Source: Haliscomenobacter sp. (GTDB lineage: Bacteria > Bacteroidota > Bacteroidia > Chitinophagales > Saprospiraceae). From it: a stretch of 64,000 nucleotides of DNA. The stretch's first letter is position 1. Each line of letters begins with the position of its first letter. Shown piece by piece: positions 16,416 to 25,730 of the stretch. Made by a program: the position numbers and the translations under genes. The stretch is from assembly GCA_016707205.1 (NCBI GenBank), contig JADJHZ010000009.1, positions 1-64,000 of the forward strand. Reading direction: 5' to 3'. The notes below the pieces were generated by a model that did no database searches, was not told the origin of the DNA, and was given only the letters and a program-made list of their open reading frames with translations.

Positions 16416-17534
16416 ATGGCCGCCACCTTTCAAAAAACACTCTACCGCCAACAAGGCGCCCAATGGTCCTACACCCGCCTGCGCTGGCTGGCGCCGACGC
16501 AATGTATTGAGGTACTGGCTGCTCCCTGCGGGCAGCCTGCCAAGGCTATCGGCCAGGAATGGTTACGGCCGGGCGAAAGCCGGGAAGCAGCCCTGCACCG
16601 CGTGGCACTTCCGCTTCGGCAAGCCGGCTGGCTGGAAATGCCGGTGTTGGAGTGGCATCTGGACCTGACGGTTACCACGCCCGCGTTCGACGGCTTGATG
16701 GCGGCGGCGCCCTGGTTCGATGCGTTTCATGCCGGGTTGCTCTATCCTTTGCTTTTCGAGCTGGGCGAAACGGCCAATTATGGGCATTGGGGAGGCACAA
16801 GACATGAAGATAACCGCGTCACGTATTTCCTGTGGACCGTAAACCCCGAGGCGGCAGAGGCCATTGTACGCAGCGTTGGGCGGAACGCTCCTGCCGGATT
16901 TGAGGTTTCCGCCCGGATACGCCAGCGGGGGGAAGATCCTGCACCACGAGCACACACGACAGATGCTTCCTGGGCAATGGAGGTTGGTTTTGGTTTAATC
17001 CGCGCAACGGAAAAGGCACAGTACGCAAGGTCTTTGCCTGAAAACCAACCCATCCCGGAGATCATCAGGCCCGATGCCGGCTACCCCTGTTTGCCCAACC
17101 TCGGGCCCGACCGGGTGACGGGAGCGCATGCCGAACAACTGCGCCAACGCTTACGCACGCTATGGGAGGTAGGCATAGACCGCTGGCCGCCTTTGGGCGC
17201 CCCGATTTCACGCGACGTGCTCTATCTGGAAGGCGCGCCGGAAGAGGAGGTAACCGCCCAGTTGACGGCGCTGCTTCAGCAAAAAGCCACCGGAACCGTC
17301 TATGTCTTTGACACCGTGGAGGGCATTTTTTCCTCCGCCATCGGGCAGATCTTCCCGGACGTCGCGCAGGAGGACACATACTGGTTTGACGAGCGCATGG
17401 AATGGATCATCTATAAATCGCACCACAACACCCTTACGTTTGGCGGAGATTGGCTGATTAAAAAGGTCCGGGACCTCTTCCATGAAACGCCCGAACGGCT
17501 ATTTCCGCTCCCGGGTACTCTACTGAACAAATAG
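16416..17534 (+). CDS. Uncharacterised protein, 372 residues
   Basis: Not recognised. Soluble, no signal peptide. Visible blocks include LRWLAPTQCIEVLAAPCGQP, a central GETANYGHWGGTRHEDNRVT with an R-H-E-D-N-R cluster, a middle segment MEVGFGLIRATEKAQYARSL, and a C-terminal part with TVYVFDTVEGIFSSAIGQIF, then WFDERMEWIIYKSHHNTLTF and GGDWLIKKVRDLFHE. The tail looks like a compact alpha/beta domain. Base composition matches the host chromosome, not the AT-rich island that follows. It shares strand and spacing with the previous unknown gene. Function not assigned. Confidence 0.7.
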   Translation: MAATFQKTLYRQQGAQWSYTRLRWLAPTQCIEVLAAPCGQPAKAIGQEWLRPGESREAALHRVALPLRQAGWLEMPVLEWHLDLTVTTPAFDGLMAAAPWFDAFHAGLLYPLLFELGETANYGHWGGTRHEDNRVTYFLWTVNPEAAEAIVRSVGRNAPAGFEVSARIRQRGEDPAPRAHTTDASWAMEVGFGLIRATEKAQYARSLPENQPIPEIIRPDAGYPCLPNLGPDRVTGAHAEQLRQRLRTLWEVGIDRWPPLGAPISRDVLYLEGAPEEEVTAQLTALLQQKATGTVYVFDTVEGIFSSAIGQIFPDVAQEDTYWFDERMEWIIYKSHHNTLTFGGDWLIKKVRDLFHETPERLFPLPGTLLNK

Positions 17535-17606
17535 CAGGTCCTTAAAAAATGGATACCGCCTTAACCAGGGGCACTTGATTTACCCCGGGTTTGGTATTTT
17601 TCAGAT

Positions 17607-17688
17607 TACTGGACATTTTCGTTTTCCTGGCGCCCAGACCTTCCAGGTTTGCGAAACCTGGAAGGTCTCGTTCCCAAAATGTCCAGTA
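17607..17688. repeat. Nested perfect palindrome
   Basis: Outer arms TACTGGACATTTT (17607-17619) and AAAATGTCCAGTA (17676-17688) pair perfectly; inside, AGACCTTCCAGGTTT (17636-17650) and AAACCTGGAAGGTCT (17654-17668) form a second perfect 15-bp stem around GCG. Such double hairpins resemble non-autonomous palindromic repeats. It stands 70 bp after an unknown gene and 600 bp before the AT-rich island. Confidence 0.75.
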
Positions 17689-18346
17689 GTATGGGTATTT
17701 TTATGCAGGGCGCCTTAAATGCTGGCCGAAAACCTTGCCAATCACCACTTGTAAAAGACACCGCGGGATATCACCAGACCGATTCCGGGGCCTCCGGCTG
17801 GAAGTCCGGCAAAGGGCTTTTCCAAATCCTGGTAGGCGCCTCCTCAAAAGACATCCGGCTTAAAGAAAGCATTTACCGGACGCGAAGCGCTTTTGAAACC
17901 CCCTGATCCGCTTGGGCCTGGCTACTTCGCTACTTCTTTTTTGTTTCCGAATCGCTTGGACGCATTGCCCTTTCTCGCTATATCAGGGGAGCAAAAACCG
18001 AAAGGCTAAGCGTGTACCTTTTTTCATAAGCTAAACCACAACCCATGATGCCTCTTAGAGCGCCATTCGCATCTTGTGGCCGTCCGCCGGGTTCTTCGGC
18101 GGGAGACGTTTTCATCAGGAAGGGAAGCAGCCGATGCTTCAGTTTGCAAAAGAGCTGTTTTCTTCCAACGCACCTTCTGATAATGATCCATTTGCTATTA
18201 AAATGAATAGCAAACAATAAAAAGAAGCTTTAGTGACAAAAACCCATTATTGGGTGACACATTCATCCTATTGAGAGACTTCATTTTCTGAAAGATTTCA
18301 TACATCGCATTTTTGTTTTCGATTAAATAACGAAAACATCAATAGG
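17689..18346. other. 658-bp gap before the AT-rich island, no confident gene
   Basis: A frame at 17649-17906 begins inside the palindrome and shows no family features, so it is not called. GC-rich sequence continues to about 18.13 kb and changes to AT-rich sequence from about 18.17 kb, marking the left edge of the island. Words of the GAAGTAGC family occur inverted near 17921-17937. No integrase or attachment site is recognised at this edge. Confidence 0.4.
18315..18337. promoter_or_regulatory. Inverted repeat just upstream of the island's first gene
   Basis: GTTTTCG (18315-18321) and CGAAAAC (18331-18337) flank a 9-bp AT-only spacer, 10 bp before the ATG at 18347. It could be an operator or a leader hairpin. 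Which protein binds is unknown; the LytTR regulator encoded in the island is one candidate. Confidence 0.35.
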
Positions 18347-19597
18347 ATGAAAGCAAAAATCAGAATTGAAAGTATAACATCAACATTGGTGAGTGCATTA
18401 ATTCTTCTGAACATGAGTTTGGCAGGATGTTCGAAAGATGATATTTCAGAAACAACAACTACCGATGACTTAACAATTGTTCCGCGAGCAGCGGCTTCGA
18501 AAGGCAGCTATCCCATTGTTGGAACCAGTCAGACCAGATGTTGGGATGGTACCGGTAACATTATCACCCCTGTTTTGGGAGAAGCCTTTTTCGGACAGGA
18601 TGCTCAGTTTACTCATACAGCGCCAGTTTACACCAAAAGCAGCGATGGACTTACTGTAAAAGACGAAGTTACCGGTTTAACCTGGCAGAAAACCTATGAA
18701 AAACCAACTTCCGGCGGTATGTATTATTGGGCAGAAACTCAGACTGAAGTTGACAATCTGAACAAACAAAACTATGGCGGCTATAACGACTGGCGCGTGC
18801 CTACCATCAAGGAACTATACTCTTTATGGAATGCAAGTGTCGGATGGCCTTATATTGATACAGAATATTTTGACATTAAATATACAGATGAACAAGACCT
18901 TAGTCACGCAATATTCTGGAGTAGCGACAAATATACCGGAGTAATGGGCAATGTAAACGGGGAAACGCCCGGAGCAGAACTTGCCTTTGGTGTGAATTTT
19001 GGCACCGGACATATTAAATCGTATAGTATCAGCGTAGGTCCAAAACACTTTGTTCGTTGTGTACGCGGCAATCTTTCGTATGGTGTCAATTTATTCCAAA
19101 ACAACAACGATGGTACTATTTCCGATTTAGCTACCGGCCTCATGTGGCAAAAAAACGACAACGGTTCGGGAATGGATTGGGAACACGCTTTGGCTTATGC
19201 GCAAACGCAGAATAACGCAAATTATCTGGGACACAACGATTGGCGTCTCCCCAATGCAAAGGAACTTCAAAGTTTGGTAGATTACACGCGTTCGCCTTAT
19301 GCAACAAAAGCTGCCAATGTCGGCCCGGCAATAAATGCACTTTTCAGTTGTACCGGTATTCTAAACGATGGTGGAAAGGCTGACTATCCTTATTATTGGA
19401 CAAGTACTTCGGCAATTTCATTAGCAAATGGTTCTTATCCTTCTGCATGGTATGTGGCTGTTGGACAGGCAGAAGATGGAAACGGAGAAAACCTGCACGG
19501 TGCCGGTGCTGTGCGTTTCGACAAGAAGATAGTTGGAACCGGCGAAGGAGAGGAACGGGTGTTAAACTATGTACGTCTGGTAAGGACAATTAAATAA
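18347..19597 (+). CDS. DUF1566 (Lcl C-terminal) surface lipoprotein, paralogue 1
   Basis: 416 aa. Lipoprotein signal with LAGC (Cys28). Two tandem DUF1566-type units: the first with VTGLTWQK, YNDWRVPTIKELYSLW, FWSS and HFVRCVRG; the second with ATGLMWQKNDNGSGMDWEHA, HNDWRLPNAKELQSLVDYTR, YYWTSTS and YVRLVRT. DUF1566 domains occur in the Legionella collagen-like adhesin and many surface proteins (family knowledge). A preceding YPIVGTSQT block is shared with the next gene, showing they are duplicates. Low-GC codon use, unlike the flanking chromosome. First gene of a tight rightward run (18 bp to the next). Likely exposed on the cell surface; ligand unknown. Confidence 0.85.
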   Translation: MKAKIRIESITSTLVSALILLNMSLAGCSKDDISETTTTDDLTIVPRAAASKGSYPIVGTSQTRCWDGTGNIITPVLGEAFFGQDAQFTHTAPVYTKSSDGLTVKDEVTGLTWQKTYEKPTSGGMYYWAETQTEVDNLNKQNYGGYNDWRVPTIKELYSLWNASVGWPYIDTEYFDIKYTDEQDLSHAIFWSSDKYTGVMGNVNGETPGAELAFGVNFGTGHIKSYSISVGPKHFVRCVRGNLSYGVNLFQNNNDGTISDLATGLMWQKNDNGSGMDWEHALAYAQTQNNANYLGHNDWRLPNAKELQSLVDYTRSPYATKAANVGPAINALFSCTGILNDGGKADYPYYWTSTSAISLANGSYPSAWYVAVGQAEDGNGENLHGAGAVRFDKKIVGTGEGEERVLNYVRLVRTIK

Positions 19598-19615
19598 TCT
19601 CCTAAATTAAAAATC

Positions 19616-20899
19616 ATGAAATCAAAAGTAAATCAAATGAGTTTTCTATCAGTTTTATTCGGTGTAATAATCTTGATGAACGCTTGTTCAAAATATAATA
19701 TAGAAGCAACAGTGGACAATTTGCCAAATATAACAGGTTATCCAATTGTTGGCACAAATCAAACAAAATTTTATAACAATACAGCTGAAATTTCTGCACC
19801 TGCCACAGGTTCAGCCTTTTATGGTCAAAATGCAATGTATTCGGGAAATGCGCCCAAGTATGTAAACAATAGTGATGGAACTGTTACCGATATGGTTACA
19901 GGGTTGATGTGGCAGCAAACGCCTGACAGAAATGGTGATGGAACTATAAATTCATCTGACAAGGTCACCTATACACAAGCAGTTGCCGGAGCATCTTCTT
20001 GCAAAACTGGAGGGCATACAGATTGGCGCTTACCAACCATCAAAGAATTGTATTCGCTTATTATGTTTACTGGCATAGACCCAATTGTTGAAGGAACATC
20101 CACAAGCGGATTAACACCTTTTATCAATACCGATTATTTCAAATTTAATTATGGAGATCTGACTGCAGGAGAGCGGATTATAGATGCTCAATATGTCTCT
20201 ACAACTCTATATGTTGATTATACAATGTTAACATCAAAAACTGCCTTTGGAGTGAACTTTGCCGATGGCAGGATTAAAGGATATGGATTAACCGCTCCAG
20301 GTGGTGGTGAAAAAACATTCTATTTGGTTTACGTAAGGGGAAATTCAGAATATGGGAAGAATAGTTTTTCCGATAATGGAAATGGCACCATAAGTGATAA
20401 TGCGACCAGTTTGATGTGGATGCAAAATGATAATGGTAAAGGCATGAACTGGCAAGATGCATTGAAATATGCCGACACCACTCAATTTGCTGGATACAGC
20501 GATTGGCGTTTACCAAATGCTAAAGAATTGCAAAGTATTGTTGATTATACACGCTCGCCATCAACAACAAATTCAGCAGCAATAGATCCTCTTTTCAAAT
20601 GCACCAAAATAACCAATGAAGCAGGTAATGATGATTATCCGTTTTTTTGGACAAATACTACACATGCAAAACCAACATCAGGTTCTGCTGCTGCCTGTAT
20701 TTGTTTTGGTCGTGCCATGGGCTATATGACTGACCCTAGTAACCCATCCATCGCTGGCTGGATTGATGTTCATGGTGCTGGCAGTCAGCGCAGCGACCCA
20801 AAAACAGGAAATGCAAGCGATTTTCCCCATGGTTTTGGCCCGCAAGGCGATGCCATCCGGATATTGAATTATGTGAGGTTAGTGAGAACAATTAATTAA
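19616..20899 (+). CDS. DUF1566 (Lcl C-terminal) surface lipoprotein, paralogue 2
   Basis: 427 aa. Lipoprotein signal ends MNACSK (Cys24). After YPIVGTNQTKFYNN and AFYGQNAMYSGNAP, two DUF1566 units follow: VTGLMWQQ, a calcium-loop-like DRNGDGTINSSDKVT insert, HTDWRLPTIKELYSL; then SLMWMQNDNGKGMNWQDALK, YSDWRLPNAKELQSIVDYTR, FFWTNTT and YVRLVRT. The DxNxDGxxxxxD pattern could bind calcium. Order and length match the preceding gene, so the pair arose by duplication and has since diverged. Likely cotranscribed with it and with the deacetylase that begins 10 bp later. Confidence 0.85.
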   Translation: MKSKVNQMSFLSVLFGVIILMNACSKYNIEATVDNLPNITGYPIVGTNQTKFYNNTAEISAPATGSAFYGQNAMYSGNAPKYVNNSDGTVTDMVTGLMWQQTPDRNGDGTINSSDKVTYTQAVAGASSCKTGGHTDWRLPTIKELYSLIMFTGIDPIVEGTSTSGLTPFINTDYFKFNYGDLTAGERIIDAQYVSTTLYVDYTMLTSKTAFGVNFADGRIKGYGLTAPGGGEKTFYLVYVRGNSEYGKNSFSDNGNGTISDNATSLMWMQNDNGKGMNWQDALKYADTTQFAGYSDWRLPNAKELQSIVDYTRSPSTTNSAAIDPLFKCTKITNEAGNDDYPFFWTNTTHAKPTSGSAAACICFGRAMGYMTDPSNPSIAGWIDVHGAGSQRSDPKTGNASDFPHGFGPQGDAIRILNYVRLVRTIN

Positions 20900-20909
20900 A
20901 AAGAAAATT

Positions 20910-21857
20910 ATGAAAAGTAAGATGAAAATTATTATTGCACTCGTTGCATTCTATACGCTTACTCTTGCCAATGCCATAAATGCTCAAAACAATCCAGCCA
21001 TCGTAAATAGCAGTATTCCAATTGAAATGCTTTTCCCACAGGGCAAATCCAAAGCTTTGATTCTGAGTTTTGATGACGGAAATGTAGCCGACAGGCATTT
21101 GGTGAAATTGATGAATGATTATGGACTTGTCGGGACTTTTCATCTCAATTCCAATAAACTCGGCACAAAAGATTATCTCACCAAAGAGGAAATTAAAAGC
21201 CTGTACAAGGGACACGAAGTATCCGGTCATACTTCAAATCACCCAAGCCTGACTACGTTGTCGAAGATTGATGTGATTTACGAAGTTTTGGAGGATAGAA
21301 AAGAACTGGAGCGATTGGTGGATTATCCCGTTCGTGGAATGTCGTATCCGTTTGGCAATACCAACGATTTGGTAATTGAGGCAATAAGCGGTTTAGGTAT
21401 TGAATATGCCAGAACAGTGGGCGATACTTACAATTTTGGTATGCCGATTGATTTTCTCAAATGGCAACCAACCATTCATTTGTTTGGAAAAACAAATTAT
21501 ATCCCCAACGATACGGCAAACGACAGCAGGGAATTAGCACAATTTTATCAGCTTACTAATGATTTTCTAAAAGCGAATTCATTGTCCCTGTTTTATGTTT
21601 GGGGACATAGCTGGGAATATGAAGGACCCGGAAACAAATGGGCAGAAGTGGAGAAGTTTTTCAAAATGGTTTCCAAAAATCCGGATATATGCTACATAAC
21701 ACAATTAGGATTAACGGATTATATCAATGCCTACAAAAACCTCAAATTCTCGGTGGATAAAAGCATGGTTACCAATCTGAGTTCGATAGATGTGTTTGTA
21801 AAAATAGGTGGCAAAGCATATACAATAGAAGCCGGTAGTACAAAACAGTTGAATTAA
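20910..21857 (+). CDS. Secreted polysaccharide deacetylase (CE4/NodB-like)
   Basis: 315 aa. Signal peptide MKSKMKIIIALVAFYTLTLA, then NAINAQ. NodB motifs: LILSFDDGNVADRH (motif 1, catalytic and metal Asp) and GHEVSGHTSNHPSL (motif 2, the metal histidines), then MSYPFGNTNDL and FYVWGHSWEYEGPGNKW. It removes N- or O-acetyl groups from a surface or extracellular polysaccharide. It ends 14 bp before the TonB receptor gene and starts 10 bp after the second DUF1566 gene, so the run is probably one operon. AT-rich like its neighbours. The exact polysaccharide cannot be told from sequence. Confidence 0.87.
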   Translation: MKSKMKIIIALVAFYTLTLANAINAQNNPAIVNSSIPIEMLFPQGKSKALILSFDDGNVADRHLVKLMNDYGLVGTFHLNSNKLGTKDYLTKEEIKSLYKGHEVSGHTSNHPSLTTLSKIDVIYEVLEDRKELERLVDYPVRGMSYPFGNTNDLVIEAISGLGIEYARTVGDTYNFGMPIDFLKWQPTIHLFGKTNYIPNDTANDSRELAQFYQLTNDFLKANSLSLFYVWGHSWEYEGPGNKWAEVEKFFKMVSKNPDICYITQLGLTDYINAYKNLKFSVDKSMVTNLSSIDVFVKIGGKAYTIEAGSTKQLN

Positions 21858-21871
21858 TTAAAAAAACATTG

Positions 21872-24225
21872 ATGAAAAAATACATTTTTATACTTTCCCT
21901 TTGCATTACCCAACTATCCTTTGCTCAAAACAACAGGCAAAATATCAGAGGTATTGTTACTGATAAACTTTCGCAAACCACCCTTCCCGACGCTACCGTT
22001 CAGATAATCAATAAAACGGAAACCAAAGGAACCGTAACCGATGCAAAAGGGAATTACGTTTTGCCCGATATGGCACCTGACCGTTATGAAATTAAGGTTT
22101 CGTACATCGGTTATAAAGATGTATTTATACCTAATGTCGTAGTAACTTCAGGAAAAGAAATAATTCTGGATGTCGCGATGGAAGAGAATGTGACAAATTT
22201 AAATGAGGTTGTCGTTACGGCGAACAACAAAACAGGCACTCTAAATAATTTGACCACAATCAGTGCACGCTCCTTTTCGACGGAAGAGGTGAATCGTTAT
22301 GCCGGTGGGAGAAGCGATCCTGCACGTTTAGCCGCTAATTTTGCCGGTGTAAGTGCTCCGGATGACAGCCGCAATGACATTGTGATTCGTGGCAATTCCC
22401 CGGTAGGTGTTTTATGGCGCATCAATGGAATGAACGTGACAAACCCAAATCACTTTGCAACTGTGGGGACAACTGGTGGAGCGGTCAGCGCCCTGAATAC
22501 CAACCTCTTGAAAAGTTCCGATTTCTTAACCTCGGCTTTCCCGGCAGAATATGGAAATGCCACCGCCGGGGTTTTCGACCTGGGTTTCAGAAACGGGAAC
22601 ACGCAAAACGGGAAACCACCTTGCAGGCAGGATTGATTACCGGACTGGAAGCTACAACTGAAGGACCAATCAATAAGGAAAAGGGTTCATCTTATTTGGT
22701 AGGTTACCGTTATGCTTTGGCCGGTGTTGCCCAGGCGGCAGGTATTGATATTGGCACCACGGCATTGCCTTCGTACCAGGATTTATCGTTTAATGTGAGC
22801 AGTGGAAACAGTAAATTGGGCAAAATTACCTTGTTTGGCATTCTGGCAACAAGCAGCATCAATATCGAAGGTGGAAGTTCAAGTTCCTTGTACGGAAATG
22901 GAAGCGGTCACGATTTGAGCAGTCAAATTGGAATTATAGGGTTAAAGCATTTCAAACAGATTAACAGCAAATCTTATTTTAGCTCTAATACTGGATTAAA
23001 CTATTCAAAGTCGGGGCAAACGGATTATGCCTTCGATCGAACGAGCGATTCCTCGTTTACAAAGTCAGAAAATAAGGTTACCAAAACAGGCTATTATTTT
23101 GCTACAAGTTATAATTCAAAAATAAGTTCAAAGCTGTTTATAAAAGTAGGCGTCCAGGATGAACTGATCGGGTTGAATCTTTATTACCGGACAAAAGAGA
23201 GAATTACAGATAGTTGGAAACAGATTTGGGATTATGACAGTTACACAAACCTGGCACAGGCTTACATTCATGCCAAATATAGTTTTAATGATAAAATGAC
23301 ACTCAATGCGGGAGTACATTCCCAAATGTTTTTCTTAAACAATTCACTTTCAGTTGAACCACGTTTAGGTCTTAAATATGAAATTGATAACAAAAGCAGC
23401 CTTTCTTTGGGCTATGGGCTTCATTCGCAAATGCAACCCATTAATGTTTACTTTTTACAAACTCAGCTAGCTGATGGTTCCTACGTTTATAACAACGAAA
23501 ACCTTGGGTTTACTAAAAGCCATCATTTTGTATTGGGTTACGATTTGCAGCCTATCAAGGACTGGCGCTTAAAAGCAGAAGCGTATTACCAATATCTCTA
23601 CAACGTTCCCGTAAATACTTTTTCGAGCAGCTACTCCATGCTGAATACAGGCGCAGGTTTTAAGACCGATCTGGAAGATAGCCTGGTAAATAGTGGAATC
23701 GGAACAAACTATGGAATAGAATTAACCGTGGAGAAATTTTTCAGCAAGGGATATTATGGCTTATTTACCTCATCCATATACCGTTCCAAATACAAAGGAA
23801 GCGATGGCATAGAAAGAAATACTGCATTCAATGGAAAGTCCGTTTTCAATATTTTGGGTGGGAAAGAATGGAATGTGGGAAGTGAAAAAAGGAACAAGAT
23901 CACAGCCGATATTAAGTGCACCAAAGCCGGAGGAAGGGCTTACACCCCTATTGATCTGGAAGCATCAAATACTATAGGCCATGAGGTACTATCTACCGAT
24001 GCATATTCGGATTTTTATGCCAATTACTTCCGTTTAGATTTTAAGCTTGGTTATACGCTCAATAGCCGCACGAAAAAACTATCGCAGTCATTTGCCATCG
24101 ACCTGCAAAACATTACAAACAATAAAAACGTTTTCTCACAAAGTTATGATGATAGAAGCCAGTCGATAAGCACAACCTACCAGCTCGGATTTTTCCCGAA
24201 TGTGATTTATAAAATACAGTTTTAA
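21872..24225 (+). CDS. TonB-dependent outer-membrane receptor, interrupted by a one-base frame break
   Basis: ATG at 21872 (a TTG at 21869 lies in frame). With one A restored in the AAAA run at 22605-22608 the frame joins GVFDLGFRNGN to KRETTLQAGLITGLEATTEG and reads to 24225, giving about 784 aa. Domains: signal peptide ending SFAQ, carboxypeptidase-regulatory-like domain (RGIVTDKLSQTTLPDATVQI), TonB plug (PARLAANFAGVSAPDDSRND, IVIRGNSPVGVLWRINGMNV) and barrel (GHHFVLGYDLQPI-like strands to LGFFPNVIYKIQF). It resembles the plain receptor type, not SusC. Both halves are intact, so the break is probably an assembly indel. It follows the deacetylase and may import or assemble the same surface sugar or peptide. 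Confidence 0.87.
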
Positions 24226-24243
24226 TTCCCTTTCCGAATAAAA

Positions 24244-25725
24244 ATGCAACTGTTCAGGAACCAATTGATTCATCAAGCAGGAATCCCGGCTACTTCGGAG
24301 CGCAAAATAATCTATCTCAGAGTTCTTGCATTTGTATTGATTACCCTGATAGCAATAATTCTCAGGTTATATGTAAGTTTCTCTCATGATCTGATTTTAG
24401 GAGTGGATGGTGGATATTATCCATTGCAGGTAAGGAATATCTTAAACACCGGATTCCTCAGTTTCAATGACGTCCCGCTGTATTTTTATTTTTGTGCCTC
24501 CATAGTGAAAGTCCTTTCAGTTTTGGGGTTCACAATGCCCGACGAAAGTATCATTTCAGTGATCAAGATTGTTGATAGTGTAGCTTTGCCATTGCTGGCA
24601 ATTCCATTGTTCAAAATGGTAACCCGGAAAGAGAGCCCTGTTTCTAATGCTGCTGCCATGGCCATACTATCTTATGCTGTACTCTCATTTACCCCATTTT
24701 TTATCCTTGGCGACTTACAAAAGAATGCTTTTGCCATTCCTCTGGCGTTTATTTTCATTCTTTTTTGGGAGAATTATTTAATCAATCCAGTCAGGAGGAA
24801 TAAAGTAGCTGTCGTAATATCACTGGCTGTTATTGCCCTTTCTCACTTTGGAGTTTTTGCTTTTTGTTTGGCTTTTATAATCGTATCACTTTTTATTGTC
24901 TATCGTAAAAAAGCGATTCTTCCTTCCTTAATTATCTTCTTATTTGGAATTGGGCTGATCGCACTGTTCGATTATAACAGGGCATTCCGGCTAATAACAT
25001 TTTGGAATGTAGTTTTTGAAAGGCCTGCATTATTTCAAGGTTCTTTGCAATTTCCACTTCTGCTGAATTTCCTCTTCTCTTATTTTCTTGCTGTTTTTGG
25101 CATTTTACAGTTCCGGAGGTTTAAAAGCAAATCAGATAAAGTTTCTGAATATATGGTGCTTACCTTAATTGTTTTGCTTGCTGTTTTTGCATTCCCTGTA
25201 TATGATCAGCAGTATTTTGAAAGATTTAATGTTTTACTGTTTATTCCGCAGCTGTTGTTGATCGCCTATTTAATCAGGATGAATCAAAAACTGGCACTCC
25301 CTTTTTCAATTTCGCTTGTTTTGCTAACAACTTTTTCAATTTTCATGTATTTTTCAGAAGAAAAGAAGCCGTGCATCGATGATCAAACGTTTCATGACTT
25401 ACAAAATATCCACAAGTATGTTGCTGAAAATAAAGAAAATAGTATTATTATTGCAAGGCATGGTCTGGAATTCTGGACAGCCTGGGCATTAAATGTCAAC
25501 GTTGTACAAGACAGGGCGATGGACAAAATTGGGCTGGAAAAGTACAGTATTGTAATTTTTCTGCAACAAAAAAACGAAGACAAACAAGGGCCATTTGGTA
25601 GAAGACCGTTGCACAAGCCTGAGATCGGAATGAGTGGATCTCCACCAATGGGCCGTCCGGTTCCTGGAAATTTTAAATTGATCTATAGTTCTTCCTATTT
25701 GAATGCCTACCAAAAAATGAAATAG
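24244..25725 (+). CDS. Multi-spanning membrane protein, GT-C glycosyltransferase-like
   Basis: 493 aa with about ten predicted membrane segments up to residue about 365, then a soluble tail. The first loop contains HDLILGVDGGYYPLQVRNIL, reminiscent of the acidic motif in the first periplasmic loop of GT-C/GT39-like enzymes that use lipid-linked sugars. The tail (about 370-490) includes IIIARHGLEFWTAWALNVN and a Gly-Pro-rich segment. It starts 18 bp after the TonB receptor gene and 5 bp before the histidine kinase gene, so it is in the same operon. A role in adding sugars to surface lipoproteins or a polysaccharide is inference; a transporter cannot be ruled out. Confidence 0.6.
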   Translation: MQLFRNQLIHQAGIPATSERKIIYLRVLAFVLITLIAIILRLYVSFSHDLILGVDGGYYPLQVRNILNTGFLSFNDVPLYFYFCASIVKVLSVLGFTMPDESIISVIKIVDSVALPLLAIPLFKMVTRKESPVSNAAAMAILSYAVLSFTPFFILGDLQKNAFAIPLAFIFILFWENYLINPVRRNKVAVVISLAVIALSHFGVFAFCLAFIIVSLFIVYRKKAILPSLIIFLFGIGLIALFDYNRAFRLITFWNVVFERPALFQGSLQFPLLLNFLFSYFLAVFGILQFRRFKSKSDKVSEYMVLTLIVLLAVFAFPVYDQQYFERFNVLLFIPQLLLIAYLIRMNQKLALPFSISLVLLTTFSIFMYFSEEKKPCIDDQTFHDLQNIHKYVAENKENSIIIARHGLEFWTAWALNVNVVQDRAMDKIGLEKYSIVIFLQQKNEDKQGPFGRRPLHKPEIGMSGSPPMGRPVPGNFKLIYSSSYLNAYQKMK

Positions 25726-25730
25726 AGAAT

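Noticed and set aside
17649..17906. 85-codon frame after the nested palindrome
   Set aside because: Starts within the palindrome, has no family marks and no ribosome site; judged non-coding.
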